Source: Tessaracoccus coleopterorum
GTDB lineage: Bacteria; Actinomycetota; Actinomycetes; Propionibacteriales; Propionibacteriaceae
Length of the DNA stretch: 64,000 nucleotides
Assembly (NCBI RefSeq): GCF_011174705.1
Contig: NZ_JAANIJ010000001.1
Coordinates: 744,001 to 808,000 of the forward strand
Reading direction: 5' to 3'
Shown here piece by piece: positions 45,657 to 58,310 of this stretch. Each line of letters opens with the position of its first letter. Position 1 is the stretch's first letter. A program made the translations under genes and the position numbers. The notes beneath the pieces were generated by a model. That model saw only the letters and a list, made by a program, of their open reading frames with translations, did no database searches and was not told the origin of the DNA.

Positions 45657-46558
45657 TCAGTCGAGGTGCTGGTCCTCATAGCTGCGTGGGTCCTCGATGG
45701 GCTCGAGGTGCCCAGTCACGTGCAGGTCCGGGAACTCGGAGCGGATCTCGTCGATCAGATCCTCCATCGCGTCGTGGCCCTTCTTCACACTCCACGCGCC
45801 CGGAACCAGCATGTGCATCTCCATGAAGGCGCGGGCGCCGGAGACGCGGGTGCGCAGGGCGTGGAAGTCGATCTGGTCGCTGGAGCGGGCCGCAAGGATC
45901 TCCCGCAGCCGTTCGTTGGTCTCCTTCGGGAGCGCCTCGTCCATCAGCCCTGCGGTCGATTCCGACACGAGCCGCCACCCCGTCCACAGGATGTTCAGGC
46001 CGACGGCGATCGCGACGATCGGGTCGAGGATCTCCCAGCCGGTGAGCCACACGAGCCCCACGCCGATGACGACGCCGACCGACGTGATCAGGTCTGTCAT
46101 CAGGTGATTGCCGTCGGCGCGCAGTGTGATCGAGTTGTGGCGCCGGCCCGCCCGGATCAGCACGACGGCGACGACGCCGTTGACCGCGGCCGCAACCATC
46201 GAGATCAGCAGGCCGATGCCCACCTGCTCGAGCGGCTGCGGGTCGAGGAGCCGCTGGATGCCGAACACCAGGATCACGGAGGCGGCCACGAAGATCATCA
46301 CGCCCTCGACGGCCGACGAGAAGTACTCGGCCTTCGAGTGGCCGAAGTGATGGTTCTTGTCGGCCGGCTTGGCCGCGATGCGCAGTGCGATCAACGCGAC
46401 GATGGCGGCCACCAGGTTGACAACCGATTCGGCGGCGTCGGAGAGCAGGCCGACAGAGCCGGTGATGCGCCACGCGACCGTCTTCAGGGCGATCGTGGCG
46501 AGCGCGGCCGCGATGGACAGCCAGGCGAACTTGGTCAGGTCGACGCGGGGGAAGTCAC
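45657..46558 (-). CDS. Cation diffusion facilitator metal transporter
   Basis: An inner-membrane divalent-metal/proton antiporter of the CDF (ZitB/CzcD/FieF) family. Landmarks: LTKFAWLSIAAALATIALKT, metal-site VGLLSDAAESVVNLVAAI, HHFGHSKAEYFSSAVEG, a second site DGNHLMTDLITSVG (HxxxD) and a cytoplasmic domain with IDFHALRTRVSGARAFMEMH. The start is uncertain: restoring one C in the C run of the start region makes GTG 46558 (VTSPRVDLTKFAWL) in frame. About 301 residues. Metal specificity (Zn, Fe, Mn) not determinable. Confidence 0.87.
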
Positions 46559-46598
46559 GGTTTCAATCATCCCGCCCCACACGGGAGGCCAAATCTGG

Positions 46599-46635
46599 GA
46601 GCGACCCGGGTGCCGACGGCAGACCCGGGTCGCTC
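46599..46635 (-). terminator. Hairpin after the 2-hydroxyacid dehydrogenase gene
   Basis: Arms gagcgacccgggt (46599-46611) and acccgggtcgctc (46623-46635) form a perfect 13-bp stem whose 11-nt loop can itself pair (gccg/cggc). It lies 7 bp after the dehydrogenase stop. On the minus strand it is followed by CCAGATTTGG, a poor U tract. Confidence 0.6.
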
Positions 46636-46641
46636 TCCGCG

Positions 46642-47579
46642 TCAGCGACGCACCAGGTTGCGCACCTCGGTGCCGTTGCGGACGGCGGCGACGTTGTGTG
46701 CCAGCAGCACATCCCGTGTTGCGGCCGGCCTCCCGCGATGTGCGGGTGATCAGCAGGTTGGGCTGGTCCCACAAGGGCGAGTCGGCGGGCAGCGGCTCCG
46801 TGGCGGTGACGTCGATCGCGGCGGCCGCGAGGCGACCCGACTCCAGGGCGGCGACCAGCGCGTCCTCGTCGACGGTGCTGCCACGGCCGACGTTGACGAG
46901 CACTGCGCCCGGCTTGAGCTCCGCGAACCGCTCCGCGTTCATCGCGCCCGCGGTCGACGGGTGGTTCGGCAGGATCATGACGAGCACGTCGGTGTCGGCC
47001 AGCACCTCGGCCAGGCCGTCCTCGGTGACGACGGGGACCCGTCGCGGTCGCCCGCCGTCCGGGCCACCCGGTGACCTCGGCGCCGAGCATCTTCACCAGC
47101 GGCGCGAAGGTGGAGCCGATGGAGCCGTAGCCCCAGATGGTGACGCGGGCACCGTCGAGGGTGGTGACGCGGCCGTCATCCGCGCGGGTCTTCATGGCGC
47201 CCGCGTGCTTCACGTCCCAGGTGTGGCGGGCGGCGTTCTGCACCGCCAGCGGCAGCAGCCGCAGCAGCGAAAGGGTCATGGCGAGGGCGTGCTCGGCGAC
47301 GGGGCCGTCATGGAGACCGACGCCGGTGGCGATGGGACCTCGGCCGGAAAGCCCGCCGCCACGATCGAGTCGGGCCGGCCAGGAAGGCCTGGATCAGCTT
47401 GAGGTCGGTCAGCCGCTCGGCCGAGTCGCGCAGCACCTCGTTGGATTGTCCCCAAGCCACGAGAACCTCGGCGTCGAGGTGCTCGTCTGGGACGGGAACG
47501 GTCTGGTCGATGATGACGATCTCTGCGTCATCGATCTCGGGCAGGGCGCCCGGTAGGCCCTCGGAACCAGGATCTTCAC
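46642..47579 (-). CDS. D-isomer specific 2-hydroxyacid dehydrogenase
   Basis: NAD(P)-dependent dehydrogenase of the phosphoglycerate dehydrogenase superfamily. GTG 47579 (VKILVPRAY) has AGGAG just upstream. The NAD-binding domain shows ARVTIWGYGSIGSTFAPLVK. The active-site segments are LNVGRG-like VLVNVGRGSTVDEDALVAAL and the region before the catalytic His, LWDQPNLLIT followed by HIAG. At least five one-base losses, mainly in the N-terminal third, near 47065 and near 46720. About 313 residues. Substrate unknown. Confidence 0.83.
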
Positions 47580-47655
47580 GATGCTCCTTGAATGTTCGGG
47601 TGTCGTCGGTTCCAGCATGTCACATACCGGATGGGCGATCCGCAGCGGAAGTAGG

Positions 47656-47661
47656 TAATCT
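47656..47661 (+). promoter_or_regulatory. -10 hexamer of glyQS, probable leaderless transcript
   Basis: TAATCT lies 6 nt before GTG 47668, with no ribosome-binding site in the gap. Confidence 0.6.
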
Positions 47662-47667
47662 GCTGGG

Positions 47668-50712
<3,045 letters not shown>

Positions 50713-50737
50713 GCGGGGCCGATCCGGCCTGCACGGT

Positions 50738-50777
50738 GGAGGGCCGCACCCGTCGGGTGCGGCCCTCCGCCGTTTTT
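50738..50777 (+). terminator. Rho-independent terminator of glyQS
   Basis: A perfect 14-bp stem (ggagggccgcaccc at 50738-50751, gggtgcggccctcc at 50755-50768) with a 3-nt loop is followed by gccgttttt. It lies 25 bp after the glyQS stop and 10 bp beyond the end of the opposing gene. Confidence 0.93.
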
Positions 50778-50787
50778 CAGGACCTGT

Positions 50788-51387
50788 TCAGGCGATCCGG
50801 ATCCCGAGGATGTCAGCGAGGACGGGCGCGAGCTCCTGCACCTGGTCACCGGTCATGGTGACCCCTTGAGGCCCTCCGGGTTGGACTCGAGCCCGTTCAG
50901 CCGTGCCCCTTGAGGGTGAGGCGCCTGTTGCGCGAGCTCGTCAGCACCAGCTTGCCGATGGTGACGTCGACGAAGTTGAGCACCTCGATCTTCGCCTCGG
51001 ACAGGTCGAGCTCGCCGACGACGGCGCGGTCGATCTCCAGCCGGTTGATCGTGGCGCCGCGCAGGTTGAGGTAGTCGATCTTGCCTCCGAGGATCCGCAC
51101 CCGCGTCCAGGTGCCGCCGAAGGCCTGCGCCGCCCCGATCCTCGAGTCGGAGATGGTGACGTCCTGCAGCGACGACTTCGCGAGCGACAGGTCGGCCGCG
51201 CGGGCACCGTCGAACTCGACATCGACGAGCCTGCAGCCGATCAGTCGCGCCCGTCGAGGTCGGCCCCTGTGAACCGGCTGTCGAGGAACCGCAGGCCGTG
51301 TCGCTCCGGCCCTCCGAACGCGACCCCATCCAGGTCGATCCCCTCGATGTAGCCATCTTCCAACAGGTCCTGCACGTCGATCGTCAT
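50788..51387 (-). CDS. Pentapeptide-repeat-like protein
   Basis: MTIDVQDLLEDGYIEGIDLD leads into a right-handed beta-helix of pentapeptide type: GLRFLDSRFTGADLDGARLI, GCRLVDVEFDGARAADLSLA, KSSLQDVTISDSRIG, then YLNLRGATINRLEIDRAVVG and ELDLSEAKIEVLNFVDVTIG. One base is missing near 51247, one near 50903 (without it a false stop appears after RLTLKG) and one near 50872; repair extends it through RLNGLESNPEGLKGVTMTGD to LADILGIRIA. About 200 residues. Pentapeptide proteins often shield a partner; no function can be given. Confidence 0.82.
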
Positions 51388-51453
51388 GGGCCCCAGAGTA
51401 GCGACGCGGCTGAAAGTGCCCCGCCGCGCACCCCGTCGGGCTTCCACTGTCGC

Positions 51454-51459
51454 TACGCT
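51454..51459 (+). promoter_or_regulatory. -10 hexamer of the patatin gene, probable leaderless transcript
   Basis: TACGCT lies 7 nt before ATG 51467. No ribosome-binding site is visible. Confidence 0.5.
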
Positions 51460-51466
51460 GTGCGCC

Positions 51467-52945
51467 ATGGCAGGTAAGGGCTGGTTCGGACTCCCCTTCT
51501 TCTCTCTCACCCGCGCGCGGAGGTGGTGTCCTGCGTGCTGTCGGGCGGCGGCTCGAGGGCGAGCTTCCAACTGGGGGCGCTCGAATATCTCTACGCGCAC
51601 GACGAGCAGTTCACCCCGACGATCTTCGTGGGTGCCTCGGCGGGGTCGATCATCGCGGCGGCGCTGGCCCAGGCCGACGACCCCGACGGCCAGCGGGCCT
51701 ACCTGCGGAAGCTGCGCGCCATCTGGGACTCCATGACCTCGGCGGGCGACATGTTCACCCCGCGTCCCTGGTACGACCGCCTCGCGACCGAGGGCCCGCA
51801 GTGGCTGGAGATCGTCAAGCCGCTGCGGACCGAACACAAACCCGCGCCGCCGAAGCCGCGCCCCGCGCTGCTGCCGTTCCTGCGGAGCAGCCCCGCGAGC
51901 CCCGTCTCGCCCCGCTCACCTGACGAGCCGCCGAGCCCGTTGGAGCTCGCGCTCGCCCCGATGACGCGTCGCCGGTGCGCTCGGAGTGGTCGCTGGCCAC
52001 CCTGTCCGGGATCGCCACCCATCTGGGCCGACTCCCGCGGCTCGGGAGCGACCTGAACACCATCGCCCACGGCCTCGAGTCCACGAGGTCGATGTACCGC
52101 CCCGGCCCGGTGCTGGCCCAGTTGCTGCGGGAGGACACGTTCTTCCCGCCCCGGGTCGCCGCCTCTGGCGCCACCCTGCGCATCGCAATGGTCGCCCTCG
52201 AGTCGGGCGAGCTGCGCTTCATGACCGAGGACGGCACCCTTGTCGACCGCGTCAACAAGCCGGTTGACGACGCCCACCACGACCTGACCACCGGGGTCCT
52301 GGCCTCCTGCTCCATCCCGGCCGTGTTCCGACCGGTGCCGATCGGCGGTGAGACCTACGTCGACGGCGGCGCCCGGGAGAACCTGCCCGCCGAGCTGGCC
52401 ATCGGCCACCTCGGCGCCGCGCGCAACTACATCGTCAGCTCGCAGTCGACCGGCGTGCAGCGGCGCGCCTCGATGGCCGATGCCGACCTGTTCGCGATCG
52501 TGATGCGCTCCACCGAGATCCTGATCGACGAGGCGGGACGCGACGAGTTGGCGTACGCGCATTCGGCGGGGTCGATCGTGATCTACCCGGAGCTGAGCGT
52601 GCACGACGCCATGACGGTGGACCCGGCGCTGATCGCCATCAACGAGGCCTACGGCTGGTTCCGCGCCGCCGAGCAGCACCTGCACCTGGACACCTCCGCC
52701 GAGGCCCGGCACCGTCGGATCACCGAGCTGCGCGTGCGGTGCGTGCAGGCCGAGCGGGAGTACCTGGCGAGCGAGGCGCCCGAGCGGCGCAAGCTGTCGG
52801 CGCTCCGGTCGGTCAAGACAGAACTGCGCGACGCCGTCCGCTCGGCCGGCGCCATCCCGCTCCCCCTGGGGCCGAGCAGTGGTGGAGCACGTGGGAGCCG
52901 AGCGCTGTGCCGGTCGCGATCGACCCGCCCTGGCTGGCACCCTGA
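51467..52945 (+). CDS. Patatin-like phospholipase
   Basis: A serine-aspartate dyad lipid acyl hydrolase. It starts MAGKGWFGLPFFSLTR; one base is lost near 51520 before VVSCVLSGGGSRASFQLGAL, the oxyanion loop. The nucleophile elbow is IFVGASAGSIIAAALA (GxSxG) and the catalytic aspartate is in YVDGGARENLPAELA (DGG). A Pro-rich insertion (HKPAPPKPRPALLPFLRSSP) of about 50 residues separates the two halves. Further losses near 51965 and 52878. It ends AVPVAIDPPWLAP. About 494 residues. No signal peptide, so probably cytoplasmic or peripheral. Confidence 0.87.
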
Positions 52946-52963
52946 TCCGGGCTTGCGGCCCGG

Positions 52964-52969
52964 TAGGCT
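52964..52969 (+). promoter_or_regulatory. -10 hexamer of the acetyltransferase gene, probable leaderless transcript
   Basis: TAGGCT lies 7 nt before ATG 52977, within the short gap after the patatin stop. Confidence 0.55.
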
Positions 52970-52976
52970 CCCGGGA

Positions 52977-53558
52977 ATGCCCGACCACTTCCCAGGCGAT
53001 CCCCGCTCCAGCTACCAACGGATGCTGGACGGAGACGACTACATCGCCGACGATCCGCGCATCTTCGAGGCCACGCAGCGTGCCGCCCGACTCGCCGACC
53101 GCTACCACCGCGAGGTGATCGACGGCGATGACGCCGCCCACGCCACCCTCGTCGAGCTGCTCGGCGATGTCGGGGAGGGCGTCGGAGTCCGGCCACCGCT
53201 GTTCGTCGACCTCGGCTCGAACATCCGGATCGGGGCCAGAACGTTCACGAACTTCAACCTGACCGCGCTCGACGTCGCCCCCATCACCATCGGGGAGGAC
53301 TGCCTGATCGGGCCCAACGTGCAGCTCCTCACGCCAACCCATCCGGTCGCTCCAGGACCCCGCCGCGACAAGGTCGAGGGTTCGGCCCCCATCACGCTCG
53401 GCGACAACGTCTGGCTCGGAGGCGGCGTCATCGTGTGCCCCGGGGTGAGCATCGGAGACAACTCCGTGATCGGGGCGGGCTCCGTGGTGACGCGCGACAT
53501 CCCCGCCAACGTGGTCGCCGTCGGCAACCCGGCCCGGGTGGTTCGGGACCTCACCTGA
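52977..53558 (+). CDS. Hexapeptide-repeat O-acetyltransferase (maltose/galactoside type)
   Basis: Intact, 193 codons. It transfers acetyl from acetyl-CoA to a sugar hydroxyl. The N-terminal maltose acetyltransferase segment is DPRSSYQRMLDGDDYIADDP. The left-handed beta-helix follows: VDLGSNIRIGARTFTNFNLT, ITIGEDCLIGPNVQLLTPTH (catalytic His), ITLGDNVWLGGGVIVCPGVS and VIGAGSVVTRDIPANVVAVG. It lies 31 bp after the patatin gene. Because the patatin has lost a base, an open frame appears to fuse both proteins, but this is not real. Confidence 0.92.
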   Translation: MPDHFPGDPRSSYQRMLDGDDYIADDPRIFEATQRAARLADRYHREVIDGDDAAHATLVELLGDVGEGVGVRPPLFVDLGSNIRIGARTFTNFNLTALDVAPITIGEDCLIGPNVQLLTPTHPVAPGPRRDKVEGSAPITLGDNVWLGGGVIVCPGVSIGDNSVIGAGSVVTRDIPANVVAVGNPARVVRDLT

Positions 53559-53652
53559 CGGCCACCGACCCCTCCCGCACTCCCGGAAAAATCGGCCAGT
53601 AGCCGATTCTGGCCGGTCCCGCTGAAAGGATCGGCCACCGACCCCTCCCGCA
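53559..53652. repeat. 21-bp direct repeats flanking an inverted repeat, upstream of kdp
   Basis: cggccaccgacccctcccgca occurs exactly at 53559-53579, right after the acetyltransferase stop, and again at 53632-53652. Between them are two overlapping inverted repeats: aatcggc/gccgatt (53590-53596, 53602-53608) and cggccag/ctggccg (53593-53599, 53609-53615). The gatcggcca core occurs in both repeat and palindrome. It may be a regulator site or terminator for the kdp region. Confidence 0.75.
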
Positions 53653-53779
53653 GGAGCGCGTGAGGATCGGGCCGCGACCCGTGTGGGATCCGTTAGGGCG
53701 CTTCCGACGGCGACGCCGCAGGAGTGGGCTTGAGGCATGCCCGGAGCGGGCACCTGGAAACCTCTCCTCGGGAGCAGTC

Positions 53780-53862
53780 ATGCTCGACGCAACCTTCGTC
53801 ATCCTCATCGTCGCCCTCTTCGTGGGCGTCGGCCTCCTTGCGAGGGGGTCGAGCGGTTGTGA
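53780..53862 (+). CDS. 27-residue membrane peptide upstream of kdpF
   Basis: MLDATFVILIVALFVGVGLL then ARGVERL. One hydrophobic helix ending in Arg-Gly-Val-Glu-Arg-Leu. Restoring a G in the G run at 53844-53848 places TGA at 53860-53862, overlapping the GTG of kdpF (GTGA). AGGAG-like GGGAGC lies upstream. I recall similar very short frames before kdpF in other actinobacterial kdp operons; function unknown. Confidence 0.65.
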
Positions 53863-53951
53863 TCGTCTTCGAACTCCTCGCCACCGTGCTGGCCGTCGCC
53901 GGCGTCGCGTACCTCGTGGTCGCCCTGATCCGGCCGGAGTGGTTCGCATGA
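53859..53951 (+). CDS. kdpF: K+-transporting ATPase small subunit KdpF
   Basis: GTG 53859: VIVFELLATVLAVAGVAYLV then [10 protein letters not shown], 30 residues with a single helix and the typical ALxxPExF end. KdpF stabilises the KdpABC complex. The stop overlaps the kdpA ATG (ATGA). It is too short for most gene finders. Confidence 0.88.
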   Translation: MIVFELLATVLAVAGVAYLVVALIRPEWFA

Positions 53952-55610
53952 TCTCGGCCGTCCTGACGTTCGCCGTCGTGGCCGTCCCCTCGCGCTGGTC
54001 TACCGGCCCCTGGGCGACTACCTGGCGTGGGTCTACACGTCCCCGCGGCACTGGCGCGTCGAGCGGTGGATCTACCGTGTGGTCGGCGTCGACGCGGACG
54101 CCGGCCAGGCGTGGCGCTCCTACCTGCGCGGCCTCCTCGCCTTCTCCGCCGCGGGCGTCCTCCTGCTCTACGCCCTGCAGCGGATCCAGCCGCTGCTCCC
54201 CTGTCGCTGGGTCACAGGGCGGTACCGCCCGATCTGTCGTTCAACACGGCGGCGTCCTTCGTCTCCAACACCAACTGGCAGTCCTACGTGCCGGAGTCGA
54301 CGTTGGGAAACCTGATCCAGGCCGTAGGCCTCACGGTGCAGAACTTCGTGTCGGCCTCCGTGGGGATCGCGGTGGCGATCGCACTCGTGCGCGGCATCGC
54401 CGCCCGCTCGGGCGGCCAACTCGGCAACTTCTGGGTCGACCTCGTCCGGGGTGTGCTGCGGCTGCTGCTGCCCATCGCGCTGATCGGTGCCGTCGTGCTG
54501 ATGGCAGCCGGCGTCGTGCAGAATCTCGCGGGCCTCACCCACATCGCGTCGATCTCCGGCGCCGGCACGACGCTGCCAGGTGGGCCGGTCGCCTCGCAGG
54601 AGGCCATCAAGCTGCTCGGCACCAACGGTGGCGGCTTCTTCAACGCCAACTCGGCCCACCCATTCGAGAACCCGGGACGTTCACCAACCTCTTCGAGGTG
54701 GCGCTCATGCTGCTCATTCCGGTGTCCCTCACCCGGGCGTTCGGCCGGATGGTGGGCGACGTGAGGCAGGGCTACGCGCTGCTCTCGGTGATGGGCGTCC
54801 TGTTCGTCGGGTCCTATGCGGCACTGGTGGCGATCGAGTCGGCGGCCGTGGGCACCGCCCGGCGCTGGCGGGGCCGCGATGGAGGGCAAGGAGGGCCGCT
54901 TCGGCATCGTCGGCTCGGCGCTGTTCGCCGTGGCGGGCACCGGCACCTCCACCGGCGCAGTCAACTCGATGTTCGACTCATACACGTCGCTCGGCGGCCT
55001 GGTGCCGATGCTCAACATGATGCTCGGCGAGGTGTCGCCCGGGGCGTCGGCTCGGGTCTCTACGGGCTCCTCGTGCTCGCCGTCATCGCCGTGTTCGTCG
55101 CGGGGCTGCTCGTCGGCCGCACCCCGGAGTATCTGGGCAAGAAGATCGGGCCACGCGAGATGAAGCTCGCCACCGCCTACATCCTGGTGACCCCCACGCT
55201 CGTCCTGGCGGGCACCGCGCTGAGCTTCGCACTGCCCGGCATCCGCGAGTCGATCTCCGGCACCTCGATTCTGAACCCCGGACCGCACGGCACGGCCGAG
55301 GTGCTCTACGCCTTCACCTCGGCCGCCAACAACAACGGCTCCGCCTTCGCGGGTCTGACGGCGGACACGCCGTGGCTGAACACCGCCCTGGGCGTCACCA
55401 TGCTGCTCGGCCGGTTCATCCCCATCGCGCTCGTCCTCGCGCTCGCCGGCTCGCTGGCCGACGTGACCCCTCCGTCCCGACGGCCGGGACCCTGCCCACC
55501 CACCGGGGCCTGTTCGTCACCCTGCTGCTCGGCGTCGTCGTGATCGTCTCAGCACTCACCTACTTCCCGTGCTCACGCTCGGGCCACTCGCCGAAGGGTT
55601 CACACGATGA
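53948..55610 (+). CDS. kdpA: Potassium-transporting ATPase subunit A (K+ channel subunit)
   Basis: The K+-selective membrane channel of the Kdp pump. It starts [13 protein letters not shown]. Selectivity-filter-like segments are visible: [55 protein letters not shown] and [17 protein letters not shown]. At least seven one-base losses (near 53990, 54202, 54677, 54860, 55038, 55470 and 55570). Repair gives the ending [12 protein letters not shown] with a stop overlapping the kdpB ATG. About 556 residues, usual length. Confidence 0.93.
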
Positions 55611-57708
55611 CCACCACCATCACCCGGCCCCGACCCGCGGCCGGACCCCTACCACCGCATCGTCGCGCTGGCTCCCGGCCCTGCCGGGTGCCGTACGCAA
55701 GCTCGATCCGCGCGCCCAGTGGCGCAACCCGGTGATGTTCCTCGTCTGGGTGGGCGCCGCACTGACCACGGTGCTCGCCATCGCCGAGCCGTTCCTCGGT
55801 GGCCCGCGCCGTCGGGCGGTGCCGCCGTGCCGCCGTCGTTCACCGCACTGATCGCCGGCTGCCTGTGGCTCACCGTCCTGTTCGCCAATCTCGCCGAATC
55901 CGTCGCCGAGGGCAGGGGCAAGGCCCAGGCCGAGTCGCTCCGGCGTACCCGCACCACCACGCTCGCGCGGCGGATCGACGGATACAGCCCCGCCGACGAC
56001 GGGGCCGCGGAGCGGGTCGCCGCCGTCGACGTGGCATCGTCGGAGCTGAAGCTCGGCGACGTGGTCGTCGTCTCGGCCGGTGAGATCATCCCCGGTGACG
56101 GGGACATCATCTGGGGCATCGCCTCGGTCGACGAGTCGGCCATCACCGGCGAATCGGCCCCGGGATCCGCGAATCCGGGGGCGACCGGAGCGCGGTGACG
56201 GGCGGCACCCGCGTGCTGTCCGACCGGATCGTCGTGCGCATCACCTCCAAGCCGGGTGAGACGTTCGTCGACCGGATGATCGCATTGGTCGAGGGTTCGG
56301 TACGGCAGCGCACACCCAACGAGGTCGCGCTGTCGATCCTGCTCGCGGGCCTGTCGATCGTGTTCCTCGTCGTGGTGCTGACCATCAACCCGTCGCGTCG
56401 CACGCGGCCGCGCCCGTCAGCCTGACGGTGCTGGTGGCCCTGCTCGTATGCCTGATCCCGACCACCATCGGGGCGCTGCTCTCGGCCATCGGCATCGCCG
56501 GCATGGACCGCCTGGTGCAGCGCAACGTGCTGGCGATGTCGGGGCGCGCCGTCGAGGCGGCGGGCGACGTCGGGACCCTGCTGCTCGACAAGACCGGCAC
56601 CATCACCTACGGCAATCGCCGGGCGACGGGGTTCCTGCCCCTCACCGGTGGCTCCGTCGACAAGCTCGCCGCGACGGCGGCGCTCGCATCGCTCAGCGAC
56701 CCGACACCCGAGGGTGCCTCGATCGTCGAACTCGCCGCGTCGCTCGGCATCACCCCGGACCCGGCCCCCGGATCGACCGCCGTGCCGTTCACCGCGCAGA
56801 CCCGCATGTCGGGCGTCGATCTCATCGACGGCACCGAGATCCGCAAGGGGCGGCGGCGACGGTGCTGGCCTGGCTCGACGAGCCGTCGGCGGAGGCCACC
56901 GAGCTTGCCGACGAGATCGGCGGGACCGGCGGCACGCCGCTGGTGGTCGCCATCCGCGCGCCGCGGCACCGCTCCGTGCTGGGCGTCGTCCATCTGAAGG
57001 ATGTCGTGAAGGAGGGTCTGCGCGACCGGTTCAGCGAGCTCCGCTCGATGGGGATCCGGACGGTGATGGTCACCGGCGACAACCCCCTCACCGCCGCCGC
57101 GATCGCCCGCGAGGCCGGCGTCGACGACTTCATCGCCGAGGCGACACCGGAGCAGAAGCTGGCATACATCCGTGCCGAGCAGGAGGGCGGTCGACTGGTC
57201 GCGATGACGGGCGACGGCACCAACGACGCGCCCGCGCTGGCCCAGGCGGATGTGGGGGTCGCGATGAACACCGGCACGTCGGCCGCGAAGGAGGCCGGCA
57301 ACATGGTCGACCTCGACTCGGACCCCACGAAGCTCATCGACATCGTGGCCATCGGCAAGCAGTTGCTCATCACGCGCGGCGCCCTGACGACGTTCTCCAT
57401 CGCCAACGACGTGGCCAAGTACTTCGCGATCATCCCCGCCATGTTCGCGGGCGTCTACCCCGGGCTCTCGGCCCTGAACATCATGGGGCTCCACTCCCCG
57501 CCTCCGCGGTCGCCTCCGCGATCATCTTCAACGCCCTCGTGATCGTGGCGCTCGTCCCCTCGCGCTGCGCGGCGTGCGCTACCGCCCGATGGGGGCCGCG
57601 CGGATACTCGGCCGCAACCTCGCCATCTACGGGCTGGGCGGCGTCGTCGCACCCTTCATCGGGATCTGGGCCATCGACCAGCTCGTGCGCCTCATCCCCG
57701 GATTCTGA
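55607..57708 (+). CDS. kdpB: Potassium-transporting P-type ATPase subunit B
   Basis: The ATP-hydrolysing subunit. ATG 55607 overlaps the kdpA stop. Actuator domain: [20 protein letters not shown]. Phosphorylation motif [19 protein letters not shown] (Asp is the phosphorylated residue). Hinge: [20 protein letters not shown] and [21 protein letters not shown]-terminal helices end [10 protein letters not shown]. Losses near 55665, 55805, 56163, 56395, 56850, 57500 and 57560. About 703 residues. Nothing in the catalytic motifs is changed. Confidence 0.94.
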
Positions 57709-57720
57709 ATCGAGCAGGCC

Positions 57721-58309
57721 ATGACCACCGTCTCCCGCCAGGTCGGCGTCGCGCTCCGCGCGCTCGCCCTGTTCACCGTCCTCCTCGGCCTCGTCTACCC
57801 GGCCGTCGTCACCGTCATCGGCCAGGTCGCGCTGCCCGTGCAGGCGAACGGGTCGCTCCTGCGGGCCGCCGACGGCACCGTCGTGGGCTCGTCGCTGGTC
57901 GGCCAGAGCTTCCTCGACGCGTCGGGCCGGCCCCTGGCCGCTACTTCCAGCCCCGGCCCTCCGCCGGCGGTTACGACGGCGGGCCTCCGGCGGCAGCAAC
58001 CTCGGCCCCGGGAACCCCGACCTGGTGCGTGAGATCGCGGCCCGGCGCGCCGCCATCGCCGCCTTCAACGACGTCCCGGCCTCGGAGGTGCCCGCCGACG
58101 CAGTGACGGCCTCCGCGTCCGGGCTCGACCCCGACATCAGCCCCGCCTACGCCCAACTCCAGGTCGCCCGTGTCGCCCGGGCCCGCGGCCTCAGCGGCGA
58201 CGCCGTCGAGAAGCTCCTGACGGCCCACACCAGTGGAGGTGGATACTTGTCGCAGACCATCGTCAACGTCGTCGAACTGAACCTGGCGCTGGACCGGCAG
58301 GAGGGCTGA
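57721..58309 (+). CDS. kdpC: Potassium-transporting ATPase subunit C
   Basis: A single-helix accessory subunit that increases the ATP affinity of KdpB. It starts [20 protein letters not shown]; then [40 protein letters not shown] and the family end [20 protein letters not shown]. Losses near 57938 and 57985. About 197 residues. It begins 12 bp after kdpB. Confidence 0.93.
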
Positions 58310-58310
58310 G

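Noticed and set aside
51975..53558. A fused patatin-acetyltransferase protein
   Set aside because: The patatin has lost one base near 52878. The acetyltransferase has its own -10 element and ATG at 52977, and the patatin ends at 52945 in its true frame.
53559..53779. A c-di-AMP riboswitch before kdp
   Set aside because: I looked for the ydaO core elements and could not find them in order; the repeats and palindromes do not match that architecture.
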